A DNA stretch of 40,236 nt from Treponema sp. (GTDB lineage Bacteria; Spirochaetota; Spirochaetia; Treponematales; Treponemataceae), in the NCBI GenBank assembly GCA_012520945.1, contig JAAYNH010000083.1, positions 1 through 40,236 of the forward strand. Direction: 5' to 3'. Shown piece by piece: positions 7,083-16,613 of this stretch (positions are counted from its first letter, which is position 1; each line of letters begins with the position of its first letter). The notes under the pieces are model-generated. The model was not told where the DNA came from. It did no database searches and was given only the letters and a program-made list of their open reading frames with translations. The translations under genes were made by a program, and so were the position numbers.

Positions 7083-8466
7083 TTATTCAAGCAAACCAAC
7101 ATTTGAAAAACTTGATGATATTAAGAATAAAAAAATCACAATTATGGGCTTAGGATTAAATGGTGGCGGAGAGGCTTGTGTAAGATTTTTTTTAAAACAT
7201 GGAGCTTTTGTTACTGTAACAGATTTAAAAACTGAAACGGAATTAAAAACAACAATTGACAATCTTGAAAAAGATTCAAGCATTGATAAAAATTGTTTAA
7301 AATATGTTTTAGGTAAACATGAACTTTGTGATTTTGAAAATGCAGATTGTGTAATTAAAAATCCGGGTGTAAAGTTTGAAGGTAATAAATTTTTAAAAGT
7401 CGCAAAAAACATTGAAACGGATTTATCTTTATTTTTACATTTTTCAAAGTCCCCAATTATTGCTGTAACAGGAAGCAAAGGTAAGTCTTCTACAGTAAGT
7501 GCAATTCACTATATTTTACAACAGGGCGGTTTTAAAAGTTTTTTAGGTGGCAATATAACTGTAAGTCCACTTAATTTTTTAGACAAAACAGATGAAAATA
7601 CACCTGTTGTTTTAGAACTTTCAAGTTGGCAACTTTCCGATTTATGCGGACGAAAACTTTTAAAACCAAAAATTGCTGTTATCACATTAATAGTTCCTGA
7701 TCATCAAAACTGGTATCACTCAATGGAAAAATATGTTGCTGACAAAAAATTAATTTATGCAGACCAAGATAAAGACTGTTTCACAGTTTGTAATGCTGAT
7801 GACGAATGGGGAAAAGTTTTTGCACAGGAAACTCAAGCACAAGTCATTTGGTACGGCGAAGGCAAAAATGAAAACTTAATTAACGCATTATCTGTTCCAG
7901 GCAAACATATGAAAACTAATGTAACAATTGCAGCTTTAGTTTGCAAACTTTTTGGTATGAATGAAAAGCTAATTTTAAAAGCATCAAAAACTTTTCCCGG
8001 CATAGAACATCGTTTAGAATATTTTCATAGCTACAAAAATAAAAACTGTACTTTTAATTTTTATAACGATAGTGCATCAACTGTTCCTGAATCCACGAGT
8101 GCCGCCTTAGATGCATTTGAAAATGATATTTTTTTGGTGACGGGCGGCACAGACAAAGAATGTGACTTTTCTTCTTTAGCAAAAAATATTCATAAAGCAA
8201 AAAAAATTTTTCTTCTGGCAGGAACCGGTACAGATAAACTAATTACTTTATTAAAAGAAAGAAAAGTCAATTATTCAAAGCCATACGATAATGTGCAGTC
8301 TTTACTTACCGAGTTAAAAGGCACTTTAATAAAAGAAGCACAAGAAAAGTATGCCGACACAAATGTCACAATTTTGTTTTCACCGGGAGCTACATCTTTT
8401 GGAATGTTTAAAAATGAATTTGACAGAGGAAATATCTGGAAACATCTTGTAAAACAAATGTTTTAG
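7075..8466 (+). CDS. murD: UDP-N-acetylmuramoylalanine--D-glutamate ligase
   Basis: 463 residues. The N-terminal Rossmann part reads ITIMGLGLNGGGEACVRFF, the ATP loop AVTGSKGKSST, followed by VLELSSWQL and DHQNWYHSMEKYV, and the C-terminal FYNDSASTVPEST and LVTGGTDKE. These are MurD signatures. It adds D-Glu to UDP-MurNAc-L-Ala. The ATG lies inside the upstream gene (8-bp overlap) with a GAGGAAA site before it. It ends just before a strong bidirectional terminator. Confidence 0.94.
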   Translation: MHSYSSKPTFEKLDDIKNKKITIMGLGLNGGGEACVRFFLKHGAFVTVTDLKTETELKTTIDNLEKDSSIDKNCLKYVLGKHELCDFENADCVIKNPGVKFEGNKFLKVAKNIETDLSLFLHFSKSPIIAVTGSKGKSSTVSAIHYILQQGGFKSFLGGNITVSPLNFLDKTDENTPVVLELSSWQLSDLCGRKLLKPKIAVITLIVPDHQNWYHSMEKYVADKKLIYADQDKDCFTVCNADDEWGKVFAQETQAQVIWYGEGKNENLINALSVPGKHMKTNVTIAALVCKLFGMNEKLILKASKTFPGIEHRLEYFHSYKNKNCTFNFYNDSASTVPESTSAALDAFENDIFLVTGGTDKECDFSSLAKNIHKAKKIFLLAGTGTDKLITLLKERKVNYSKPYDNVQSLLTELKGTLIKEAQEKYADTNVTILFSPGATSFGMFKNEFDRGNIWKHLVKQMF

Positions 8467-8492
8467 TTATTCAAATCTAATTATTCAAAAAA

Positions 8493-8528
8493 AAAAGATA
8501 TGTTTCGTAAAAACAAAACATATCTTTT
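8493..8528. terminator. Bidirectional terminator between murD and oadB
   Basis: A perfect 13-bp stem (8493-8505 with 8516-8528), 10-nt loop, with A and T tracts at the ends that give U-runs on both strands. It separates convergent murD and oadB. Confidence 0.8.
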
Positions 8529-8549
8529 ATCTATTAATTAGTCATTAAA

Positions 8550-9950
8550 TTATTTTCCATAAGTTGCAATAAAAACACCGGCCGCAATTGCCGAACCAAT
8601 AACACCTGAAACATTTGGTCCCATTGCATGCATCAGTAAAAAATTTGACGGATCATATTCCATTCCAACTTTGTTAGAAACACGTGCTGACATCGGAACT
8701 GCAGAAACTCCCGCGGAACCAATAAGAGGATTGATTTTTTCTTTTAAGAATATGTTCATGATTTTTGCCATAATTACACCACCACAAGTTGCTACTGCAA
8801 AAGCTAAAAGACCTAATGCAATTATGCCAAGTGAAGAAGGATTCATGATTTTTTCCGGTGTCATTTGAGAACCAACTCCTAATGATAACAAAATGGAAAC
8901 AATATTCAAAAGTTCGTTTTCCATTGTTTTAGAAAGCCTGTCAACAACTCCACATTCTTTACAGAAATTACCGAATGCTAACATACCAATAAGTGGTGCA
9001 GCTGCCGGTAACAAAAGTAATGTCAAAATCAAAAGAATTATAGGAAAAAGCACTTTTTCAGTTTTAGAAACATAACGGAGTTGCTTCATTTTTATTCTGC
9101 GTTCTTTATCTGTTGTAAGCATTTTCATCAAAGGTGGCTGAATCATTGGAACCATTGCCATATATGAATATGCTGCAACTGCGATTACCGCCATCATTTC
9201 AGGTGCAAGTTTTCCTGCAACGTAAATTGATGTAGGGCCGTCTGCTCCACCAATAATTGAAATAGCACAAGCTTGTAACATATTATATTGGACACCCGGA
9301 ATCAAGTTCATCAATGCAACACCAAGCATTGTTGCAAAAACACCAAACTGTGCCGCTCCGCCAAGAAGTGCTGTTTTCGGATTTGCAATAAGTGGTCCAA
9401 AGTCTGTCATTGCACCAATTCCCATAAATATGAGCATAGGGAAAAACTCATTTCCGACACCTGCATCATAAATAATACGAAGCATTCCCGTACCTTCTGC
9501 GAACATACCTGCGCCCGGAATATTAACTAAGATAGTTCCGAACCCAATCGGTATTAAAAGCAACGGCTCAAAACCTTTTGCAACTGCTAAGTAGACAATT
9601 AAAAAACCAATTGCAATCATAAAAAGTTTTTGCCAGCCCGGAACTTGAATTCCTTCAAATGGATTTTCAGTAGGTACGTGTTCAGGAGCCGGAATTTCAC
9701 CGTTAATTATTTGATTAATACCTGTGTTTTCCCAAAGATTTTTCAAAAAATTCAAAAATGAAATCTTAGGTATTCCTTTGGAGCCCTTTAATATAGCTGT
9801 GTCCATTGTACGAAAAGATGGTACTTCTTCAATTCCTGTTTCATCAGCAATTGCTGTCGGTGTAATTATTGTAAAAACAGTTGCAAAAGCCATCACAATC
9901 ATCATAATGATGAAAACATGTTTTGATATATTTGTTTTTTGACCAAGCAT
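8550..9950 (-). CDS. oadB: Na+-transporting oxaloacetate decarboxylase, beta subunit
   Basis: 466 residues, multi-spanning membrane protein. Key motifs: [52 protein letters not shown] and [13 protein letters not shown], all typical of the beta subunit that decarboxylates carboxybiotin and exports Na+. It has about 90 extra N-terminal residues: a hydrophobic segment, then a polar stretch before the conserved core, longer than many family members. An AAGGAG site precedes the ATG. It follows oadA by 13 bp. A methylmalonyl- or glutaconyl-CoA decarboxylase beta subunit would look similar; the neighbouring alpha subunit points to oxaloacetate. Confidence 0.92.
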   Translation of the reverse strand: MLGQKTNISKHVFIIMMIVMAFATVFTIITPTAIADETGIEEVPSFRTMDTAILKGSKGIPKISFLNFLKNLWENTGINQIINGEIPAPEHVPTENPFEGIQVPGWQKLFMIAIGFLIVYLAVAKGFEPLLLIPIGFGTILVNIPGAGMFAEGTGMLRIIYDAGVGNEFFPMLIFMGIGAMTDFGPLIANPKTALLGGAAQFGVFATMLGVALMNLIPGVQYNMLQACAISIIGGADGPTSIYVAGKLAPEMMAVIAVAAYSYMAMVPMIQPPLMKMLTTDKERRIKMKQLRYVSKTEKVLFPIILLILTLLLLPAAAPLIGMLAFGNFCKECGVVDRLSKTMENELLNIVSILLSLGVGSQMTPEKIMNPSSLGIIALGLLAFAVATCGGVIMAKIMNIFLKEKINPLIGSAGVSAVPMSARVSNKVGMEYDPSNFLLMHAMGPNVSGVIGSAIAAGVFIATYGK

Positions 9951-9961
9951 TCTTTCCTACT

Positions 9962-10773
9962 CCTTATACTAATTCTGCCATTGGTTGACCGGATGAAATG
10001 GGAGAACCGGGAGGAAGAAGGAAACGAACAGAACCGGATGCGGTTGCTTTAATTTCAAGCTCCATTTTCATTGACTCAATCATGATAATTGTATCACCGG
10101 TTTTTACATTTGTTCCTTCTGCAACAACATATTTCAAAAGTGTGCCGGCAACTGGGGCATTAATTACAACTCCTCCTGATGCAGAAGGAGCCTTTGGTTT
10201 TGCTTGAGGAGCCGGTTCTTCAATCTTTGTTTCTTGAACTGTTTGTGTTGCTACAGGGGCTGAAACTGTTCCGCCGATTGTTCCTAAAACTTGTCCGGCA
10301 GTAATTGCAGAACCGGGTGCTACAACATAATTAACAGTGCCATCAACTGTGGCTTTAATTTCAAGCTCCATTTTCATTGATTCAATCATGATAATTGTAT
10401 CACCGGTTTTTACGGTAGAACCTGCCGGAGCAACGTATTTCAAAAGTGTGCCGGCAACGGGAGCATTAATATTGGTGCCACCACCTACTACAACAGATGA
10501 TGACTGAGGTGCTGCCTTTGCAACAGGTATGTCTTGTTTTATTTGTGTTGCAACCGGAGCAGAAACTACAGTTCCGCCGATTGTTCCTAGAACTTGTCCG
10601 GCAGTAATTGCAGAACCCGGTGTTACAACATAATTAACAGTGCCGTCAATCGTTGCTTTAATTTCAAGCTCCATTTTCATTGATTCAATCATGATAATTG
10701 TATCACCGGTTTTTACGGTAGAACCTGCCGGAGCAACGTGTTTCAAAAGTGTGCCGGCAACAGGAGCTTTAAT
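9962..10773 (-). repeat. Three tandem repeats encoding biotinyl domains
   Basis: Units of about 203 bp start at about 9962, 10268 and 10571, spaced 303-306 bp. I count about ten differences over 203 bp between the units at 10268-10470 and 10571-10773. The unit nearest the gene end is more diverged. A 33-34 residue Pro/Ala-rich linker separates the units. Confidence 0.85.
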
Positions 10774-12351
10774 TTCAGAAACCGAACCTGTAATAACAAC
10801 TGCTGATGCTGAAGGAGTAACGGATGTGGCACTTACTTCACCAAAACTTACATTATAATTTGTTCCATTTACGGTCAAATTCATAGTATCTCCGGCAGGA
10901 CCAGAAGTTACATTATAACTTATGCCATTTACGTTGACAACGTATGAACCTCCGTTTGATTCACCTGTAGGTTTTGCAACCACAAAAAAATCAGACTTAA
11001 CAGGGCCTTTTGCTCTTTCAGCAAAAAAGTTCGGGGCCACTTTAGGAAACATTGCATATGTAAGAGTATCTTCATCACTTCCATTTCCACCGGCAGCTTT
11101 TGCTTCTTCAACCATTTTATCCCATTCCATTGGAATAAGGTCGGCAGGACGACATGTAACAACTTCTTCCATATTACTTTGTTTTAATGCTTCTTTTACA
11201 AGATCCGCATTCGGTTTTGCAGGTGTAGCACCGTATTTTCCCACTAACAAGTCGCGAGTTTCTTGCGTAAGTTTATTATATCTACCAAAAAGTACATTAA
11301 AAACAGCTTGTGTACCAACAATTTGTGATGTCGGTGTAACAAGAGGAATATATCCACAGTCTGCTTGAACAATGGCAATTTCTTTAAGAACTTCATCTAT
11401 TTTATCCGAAGCACCTTGTTCTTTCAATTGATTTTCAAGGTTAGAAAGCATTCCACCCGGAACTTGAGAAGCCAAAATACGTGTATCGGCACCCAAAAAT
11501 GAACTTTCAAATTTTTCATATTTTTTACGAACTTCACGGAAATAAGCTGCTATTTCTAAAAGTGCTTTTATATCTAAACCTGTGTCAAATTCCGTACCTC
11601 TAAACATTTCTACTACGGTTTCTGTCGGTGAATGTGATGTTCCCATAGCCATAGATGAAATTACAGTGTCCAAAACATCGGCTCCGGCTTCAGTAGCTTT
11701 TGCCAAAGTTGCAACAGAAAGGCCTGTTGTTGCGTGCGTATGAATTTGAACGGGAATGTCTACTTTTGCTTTTATAGCTTTTACTAAGTCATATGCAACA
11801 TATGGTTTTAACAATCCTGACATATCTTTTATACAAATTGAATCAGCTCCAAATTTTGCATATTCGGCGGCTAATTCAGCATATTTTTCATTTGTATGAT
11901 ATGGAGTAATAGCATATGAAATAGCCATTTGAACATGTTTTCCTGTTTTTTTTGCGGCATCAGCAGCTCGTTTTAAGTTGCGCGGATCATTACATGCATC
12001 AAAAATGCGAAATACACTTACACCGTTTTCTGCGGCTTTTTCAACAAATTTATCTACAACATCATCTGCATAATGACGATAGCCTAAAAGATTTTGTCCG
12101 CGCAAAAGCATCATAATAGGTGTTTTTAATAATTTACTCTTTAATGTTCGAAGGCGTTCCCATGGATCTTCATTCAAAAAGCGAATACATGAATCAAATG
12201 TGGCACCACCCCATGCTTCAAGACTTTCATAACCAATTTTATCCAATTTTTCAAGAACAGGAAGCATATCCGATGTTGTCATGCGAGTTGCATGTAATGA
12301 TTGATGTGCATCACGCAATACAAGGTCTGAAATTTTTACTTTCTTTGCCAT
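9964..12351 (-). CDS. oadA: Oxaloacetate decarboxylase alpha subunit with three biotinyl domains
   Basis: 795 residues from the ATG at 12349-12351, which has a GGAG site 7 nt upstream; a TTG four codons earlier overlaps that site and is rejected. Residues 1-460 are the carboxyltransferase and conserved PYC/OadA domains (LRDAHQSLHATRM, IHTHATTG, MAMGTSHSPTET). After a linker come three tandem biotin carrier domains, each with IESMKMELEIKAT; the acceptor lysines are K559, K660 and K762. Most OadA proteins have one such domain and about 590 residues. Domains 1 and 2 are about 95% identical in DNA. The enzyme couples oxaloacetate decarboxylation to Na+ export with OadB and OadG. Confidence 0.93.
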   Translation of the reverse strand: MAKKVKISDLVLRDAHQSLHATRMTTSDMLPVLEKLDKIGYESLEAWGGATFDSCIRFLNEDPWERLRTLKSKLLKTPIMMLLRGQNLLGYRHYADDVVDKFVEKAAENGVSVFRIFDACNDPRNLKRAADAAKKTGKHVQMAISYAITPYHTNEKYAELAAEYAKFGADSICIKDMSGLLKPYVAYDLVKAIKAKVDIPVQIHTHATTGLSVATLAKATEAGADVLDTVISSMAMGTSHSPTETVVEMFRGTEFDTGLDIKALLEIAAYFREVRKKYEKFESSFLGADTRILASQVPGGMLSNLENQLKEQGASDKIDEVLKEIAIVQADCGYIPLVTPTSQIVGTQAVFNVLFGRYNKLTQETRDLLVGKYGATPAKPNADLVKEALKQSNMEEVVTCRPADLIPMEWDKMVEEAKAAGGNGSDEDTLTYAMFPKVAPNFFAERAKGPVKSDFFVVAKPTGESNGGSYVVNVNGISYNVTSGPAGDTMNLTVNGTNYNVSFGEVSATSVTPSASAVVITGSVSEIKAPVAGTLLKHVAPAGSTVKTGDTIIMIESMKMELEIKATIDGTVNYVVTPGSAITAGQVLGTIGGTVVSAPVATQIKQDIPVAKAAPQSSSVVVGGGTNINAPVAGTLLKYVAPAGSTVKTGDTIIMIESMKMELEIKATVDGTVNYVVAPGSAITAGQVLGTIGGTVSAPVATQTVQETKIEEPAPQAKPKAPSASGGVVINAPVAGTLLKYVVAEGTNVKTGDTIIMIESMKMELEIKATASGSVRFLLPPGSPISSGQPMAELV

Positions 12352-12365
12352 TATTTTCTCCAAAT

Positions 12366-12629
12366 TCAGCTATTTTGTTTTTCTTTAACCGCCGTAGCTA
12401 TAGCAGCAACCACAGCATTATTATCACTTGTAACTGCCACTGAAGCAGATACAGCCTGTGTTTCCGTTTCATTATCATCAAGTTTGAGTGCTTTAATCAT
12501 TTTTGAAGAAAAAGACATAAACCAAATCATAATGATAAGAAAACTAAAAACAACGCCCATGCCCAGCAAAGTTAACAATCCACTTTGACCAAGCATATCA
12601 ACAATTGTCATTCCATTTTCGAATGTCAT
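12366..12629 (-). CDS. oadG: Oxaloacetate decarboxylase gamma subunit
   Basis: 87 residues from the ATG at 12627-12629, which has GGAGG 5 nt upstream; a TTG four codons earlier overlaps the ribosome site and is not used. One membrane helix (GLLTLLGMGVVFSFLIIMIWFM) and an Ala/Val-rich cytoplasmic tail match the small gamma subunit that anchors and assembles the pump. It is first in the oadG-oadA-oadB operon, 14 bp before oadA. Confidence 0.88.
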   Translation of the reverse strand: MTFENGMTIVDMLGQSGLLTLLGMGVVFSFLIIMIWFMSFSSKMIKALKLDDNETETQAVSASVAVTSDNNAVVAAIATAVKEKQNS

Positions 12630-12699
12630 ATAATCCTCCAATGATTAGTTTGATAATAAAAATATCGCTCCAATCATTTAAATATACATAATCCTTTCC

Positions 12700-12728
12700 A
12701 TTGTACTAAAAAAAAAAATTAATGTCTA
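12700..12728 (-). promoter_or_regulatory. Sigma70-type promoter of the oad operon
   Basis: Minus strand TAGACA (12723-12728), 17-nt spacer with an 11-T run, TACAAT (12700-12705). The leader to oadG is about 64 nt and holds a 7-bp AATGATT/AATCATT inverted repeat just before the Shine-Dalgarno site. Confidence 0.55.
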
Positions 12729-12751
12729 TGAAACGCAACTTTACAATGAAC

Positions 12752-12792
12752 AAAAAAACACCTTAAAAAGCTTAATATTCTTTCTAAGGTGT
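12752..12792 (-). terminator. Terminator after the pectinesterase gene
   Basis: On the minus strand an 8-bp stem (ACACCTTA/TAAGGTGT, 12758-12765 with 12785-12792) followed by a run of T. Confidence 0.65.
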
Positions 12793-12815
12793 CTTTTAGC
12801 ATAAACTATATTTTA

Positions 12816-14816
12816 TCAGTATTTAATTTTAGGCTTGAAACCCAAAACATTTTGTGTTTTATCATAGAAAGATGCTTGTGCGGCAGTAAGCCACTTGCGT
12901 GTTGCAGTTTCCGCTTGCAAAGCACCTTCTCCAGTACAACCATATTCACGGAAAAATGCTTTTTCTGCCGTATTTACATTGTCCCAATCTTTCCAACCAA
13001 TATCATCTAAGTGAGAACCTAATTCACAACGCAAATAAACGGTTTTTGCTTGATTATCACCACCATTGGAACCGCCTGTCCATGCACCGCGTCCTAAGAA
13101 TACTTTTTTGTCGGTAATATTTGCATCTCCATTAACTAAACAATCACGGAAAACATATCCGTTTGCATTTAAGCTATTTGCCATTGCAGAGTCGGCAGGA
13201 GCTGTGGCAGTAATATAACCGCCGTTTTTATAAAAAATTGAATAGATATGGCATTTGTCAAACAAAACAGTAGCACCACCACAAATAAAATCAACTTCTC
13301 CTTCAATATAACAGTTTTCAAAAAGAATGCGTCCACTTCGCAAATACATTGTATCTTGTTGTCCTAAGAAAATGCAGTTTTTAATATATCCTTCCGTAAC
13401 GCCTTTAAGTGCTAAGGCAATTGAACGACGTTCCGTACTTTTCCAAGTTGCATTCCACTCAGCACCTTTATTATAGAAGGTAATATTTTCCGCACTAAAA
13501 GATGCACCCGGAACTGCTAGTGCCGCTTTTGAAGGATCGGATGCACCGGGAGTTGTATTTTCAGAAGATTGAAGTAAATTTACTTCAACAAGCAAGTTAC
13601 CGTCTATATTTCCAAAGTCTGCTTCATATCCGTAAATAATTGTATTTGCAGGATTTTCACCAACTAATTTTAAGCCTGGCTTTTTAATAACAAGTTTTTC
13701 ACGGTAAATACCCGGTTTAATATAAATTGTACTTCCCGGAGAAGCTACTTCAACCGCGTCTGCAACGCTTTTAAATTGTCCGCCATTACCAACAACTAAT
13801 GCTTTTTTTATTTTTGCATTATTCAATGGGAATTTCGGATTACGCACAACTTTCTCAACTTTTGCCTTGCTAAATGGCAACGAATCTAAATTAAGCATAC
13901 CATTTTCAATAAATGCAGGATCTTTATAATCAGCTGCAACTTCAGGAATTCCGTCCGAAACAAGCATATTAATTCCAACAGGTTTTGCAGCAGGTTTCAA
14001 GGATTTTGGAGCAGGATCATTAATCGTAACAGGCATTGAAACAATATCAAATCCTGCTTTTTTACCGATTTCTTCCAATGTCATACCTGAAACATCTTCA
14101 TCTTCAATAAGAAGAAAATATGAATAGCGTGCAAAACCGTTTGTACTTCCATCGTTTTCACCAAATAAAAAATAATGACCATTGCCCGTAATAAGTTCAG
14201 GATTATATCCTTTTTTACGAATGTCAACGGTTTTTTTTGCATATGCTTTAGTTTGATGACGTAAAACTCCGTCAATATAGCAAGATGCAGTCATATCACG
14301 ACCTTTATTGTCCACTGTTTCAAAAACCAATCGATAATCGCGCCATTCTGAAACGATATCCTCACTTGTGCCTTCAGATGTTCGTAAATTTGTTTGACCG
14401 GTTGAACCTTTAATTTGATTTGTTTGATTATGGCGCAACACAGATTGATAATTATTGCGTTGCCAACATGCCCACAAAATTCCAAAAGGAGTTAAACCAT
14501 TATCAGGAATGAGAGAACCTTTTGCTTTAAAAATAAAGGTAATTCTATTCGCATCTTCTTTTACGGGAATCATAAAAGCCTCGGGCTTATTATCACGCGT
14601 ATCAAGCTTTAATGCTTTTTTACCGTTTGTCGTATTGTCAACAAAACTAACATGATTGTCAAAGTTCGGTGTTAAAGTCCAACCGAATTTTTCCATATCA
14701 ACTCTAGGATTTGTTGCGTCTCTTTCACCGGGAACATAAAGTTTCCAATTGTTTGGAATGGAAAAAACATTAGTTATTAATGCTAAACAAAATAGAATAA
14801 AAAGAATCTTTTTCAA
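12816..14816 (-). CDS. Secreted pectinesterase with N-terminal jelly-roll-like domain
   Basis: 666 residues if the TTG at 14814-14816 is the start: it gives a clean signal peptide (KKILFILFCLALITNVFS) and has GGAGGAG just upstream; the ATG four codons earlier overlaps that site. Residues about 20-250 resemble a concanavalin-like or carbohydrate-binding sandwich (inference). From about residue 340 the carbohydrate esterase 8 beta-helix carries GQQDTMYL, GEVDFICGGA and LGRGAW, holding the catalytic Gln, two Asp and Arg. It would de-esterify dietary pectin outside the cytoplasm. It stands alone between its terminator and the rluA-type gene. Confidence 0.9.
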   Translation of the reverse strand: MKKILFILFCLALITNVFSIPNNWKLYVPGERDATNPRVDMEKFGWTLTPNFDNHVSFVDNTTNGKKALKLDTRDNKPEAFMIPVKEDANRITFIFKAKGSLIPDNGLTPFGILWACWQRNNYQSVLRHNQTNQIKGSTGQTNLRTSEGTSEDIVSEWRDYRLVFETVDNKGRDMTASCYIDGVLRHQTKAYAKKTVDIRKKGYNPELITGNGHYFLFGENDGSTNGFARYSYFLLIEDEDVSGMTLEEIGKKAGFDIVSMPVTINDPAPKSLKPAAKPVGINMLVSDGIPEVAADYKDPAFIENGMLNLDSLPFSKAKVEKVVRNPKFPLNNAKIKKALVVGNGGQFKSVADAVEVASPGSTIYIKPGIYREKLVIKKPGLKLVGENPANTIIYGYEADFGNIDGNLLVEVNLLQSSENTTPGASDPSKAALAVPGASFSAENITFYNKGAEWNATWKSTERRSIALALKGVTEGYIKNCIFLGQQDTMYLRSGRILFENCYIEGEVDFICGGATVLFDKCHIYSIFYKNGGYITATAPADSAMANSLNANGYVFRDCLVNGDANITDKKVFLGRGAWTGGSNGGDNQAKTVYLRCELGSHLDDIGWKDWDNVNTAEKAFFREYGCTGEGALQAETATRKWLTAAQASFYDKTQNVLGFKPKIKY

Positions 14817-14906
14817 AATCTCCTCCATAAAAATTTTCTTAATTATTATTTTACATCGATATGAACAAAAATAAAAGATATTTTTTTACAAAAATTAATA
14901 AAATAA

Positions 14907-16541
14907 TCAAATGAATGACTTTGGTAGTGAAAAAGTATATTGCTTATTATTTAACATAAAAGATAAATAAAATGCATGGAGCATTAATCTTGTTTTTTTT
15001 GAAAAACAAGGAATTGAGCGACTTTTACTCGAACCGTAAAGATTATCTCCACAAATTGGAGAATTTAGACCATGAATGCTTGAAGCATGTAAACGTAACT
15101 GATGTGTTCGTCCTGTAATGGGCACAAATTCAACTATTGTTTTATTAGTCATGCGTAAAAAATTTATTTGAACATTATCATTCTTATTTAAATTTATTAC
15201 ACGAAAATTCGTAATGCCCATCTTGCCTAAATTTTCATCATAAATTTGACGCGGTCTATTTTTAACATCTAAACGAAACGGTAATTCAATGTGCCCTGAA
15301 ATTACTTTGCCTTCATCATCCGTAATGATGTTTGATACTCCTTTGCCACATTGAATAGGCTGCTCCAAAACACAAATATATTTTTTTTCAACACGATTTT
15401 CCATAAACTCAACTGAAAGGGCTCGATGCGTCCGTTCATTTAAAGCAAGAATAAGAAGTCCTGAAGTATCTTGGTCAAGTCGATGAACACTAGGCTGTTC
15501 AATACAATTTGAAAAAAAATATTTTATTCTATTTACAACACAATCTTGTTTTTTTTCACCTCGACCTGGAACAGACAAAAGTCCTGAAGGCTTATTCACT
15601 ACAACTATATTTTCATCGTGAAAAATAATATCCAAACCAAGCATTTTATTTAAAAGCGGCAAACACTTATCATCGCACGGTTCATAAAATTTTTTATGTT
15701 GTTTCGATCCGGATTTATTCGAATCACCATAATAAAATTCAGCTAAAGAAACAGGACGCAAGTTATTTCTAAAAGCATATGCTAAAAGTTTTGGAGCACA
15801 ACACTCACCTGCACCTGTTGGCGGTAAAATCTTATTTTTTTGCTTGTTAGATAATATTACTTTTTTCTCTGTATTATGATTAAAAAAACTTAATAAAGAT
15901 TTTTCTGTAAAAACAGGTTTAACTTTATATTGTGGAAAAACTTTACCGTTTTTCGGATTTTTCCATTGTGAAGTTTCCACTATAATAAATTTTTTTATTA
16001 TTGGAACAGAATATAACAAAAAAATATCTTTCATGGATTTTTGAGAAAGTTCACGACGTTTTTTTTTCAATTTTTGCAATATTACAGAAACTTTTTGAAA
16101 CATTAAATTATTTTCACATGAATCATTTTCAAAATTTTTTATAATTTTTTCATTTTCAGCAATCTTATCTGAAAGAATATGTATTTTTTTATCACTTTTT
16201 TTTGTTAGCTTTATAAATTTTTTTTCATTTAAAAGAGGTGGCACCCAACCTTCAATATTCCATATGCCATTAAATTGTCCGGAAAATGCTTTTAATACTA
16301 TTTCATTACCATTATCATCAACACAAACTAAGATACCAAACATCTGAGCGTTGCTTCGTGTTAGCGTTTTTTTTGAAAAAATACTTGAATGTGTTAAACT
16401 TTTCATTTTTTCCATAACGGTTTTTTCAGAGATATTTTCATTCAAATTCAAAATCGTTCTTTCTAAACCCAATTTATCAAATTTTTCCATGAGACGATAA
16501 CAATAAAAAATGGCTTTGTCTTGCGGTAGCGGATTAATCAT
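14907..16541 (-). CDS. RluA-family pseudouridine synthase, long form
   Basis: 544 residues from the ATG at 16539-16541 (a TTG four codons upstream is less likely). The C-terminal half is an RluA-type synthase: IVVNKPSGLLSVPGR, SVHRLDQDTSGLLIL with the catalytic Asp, and GRTHQLRLHASSIHG. The N-terminal 280 residues are an extension with a helical, lysine-rich middle, seen in a long subgroup of this family. The target uridine in rRNA or tRNA cannot be told. No ribosome site; a TTGCAA-17-TATACT promoter ends 11 nt before the start and shares its -35 with the divergent phosphatase gene. Confidence 0.85.
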   Translation of the reverse strand: MINPLPQDKAIFYCYRLMEKFDKLGLERTILNLNENISEKTVMEKMKSLTHSSIFSKKTLTRSNAQMFGILVCVDDNGNEIVLKAFSGQFNGIWNIEGWVPPLLNEKKFIKLTKKSDKKIHILSDKIAENEKIIKNFENDSCENNLMFQKVSVILQKLKKKRRELSQKSMKDIFLLYSVPIIKKFIIVETSQWKNPKNGKVFPQYKVKPVFTEKSLLSFFNHNTEKKVILSNKQKNKILPPTGAGECCAPKLLAYAFRNNLRPVSLAEFYYGDSNKSGSKQHKKFYEPCDDKCLPLLNKMLGLDIIFHDENIVVVNKPSGLLSVPGRGEKKQDCVVNRIKYFFSNCIEQPSVHRLDQDTSGLLILALNERTHRALSVEFMENRVEKKYICVLEQPIQCGKGVSNIITDDEGKVISGHIELPFRLDVKNRPRQIYDENLGKMGITNFRVINLNKNDNVQINFLRMTNKTIVEFVPITGRTHQLRLHASSIHGLNSPICGDNLYGSSKSRSIPCFSKKTRLMLHAFYLSFMLNNKQYTFSLPKSFI

Positions 16542-16552
16542 ATTACATAACA

Positions 16553-16581
16553 AGTATAATAGAAAAAATACAACATTGCAA
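16553..16581 (-). promoter_or_regulatory. Promoter for the RluA-type gene (shared -35)
   Basis: Minus strand TTGCAA (16576-16581), 17-nt spacer, TATACT (16553-16558), 11 nt to the ATG. TTGCAA is self-complementary and also serves as -35 for the plus-strand promoter. Confidence 0.6.
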
Positions 16582-16604
16582 TTACGCTTTTTTAATGATA
16601 TAAT
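16576..16604 (+). promoter_or_regulatory. Promoter for the histidine phosphatase (shared -35)
   Basis: TTGCAA (16576-16581), 17-nt spacer, TATAAT (16599-16604), 9 nt to the ATG at 16614. Confidence 0.65.
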
Positions 16605-16613
16605 GCACTTATT

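Noticed and set aside
9288-9530. Cys/His-rich plus-strand frame opposite oadB that looks like a zinc protein
   Set aside because: It is a shadow of the highly conserved oadB coding strand, with no promoter or ribosome site of its own.
12349-12363. TTG start four codons upstream for oadA (and similar upstream starts for oadG, the RluA-type gene and feoB)
   Set aside because: For oadA, oadG and feoB the upstream codon overlaps the Shine-Dalgarno site that fits the downstream ATG. For the RluA-type gene the upstream TTG lies immediately beside the -10 box, upstream of any likely transcription start.
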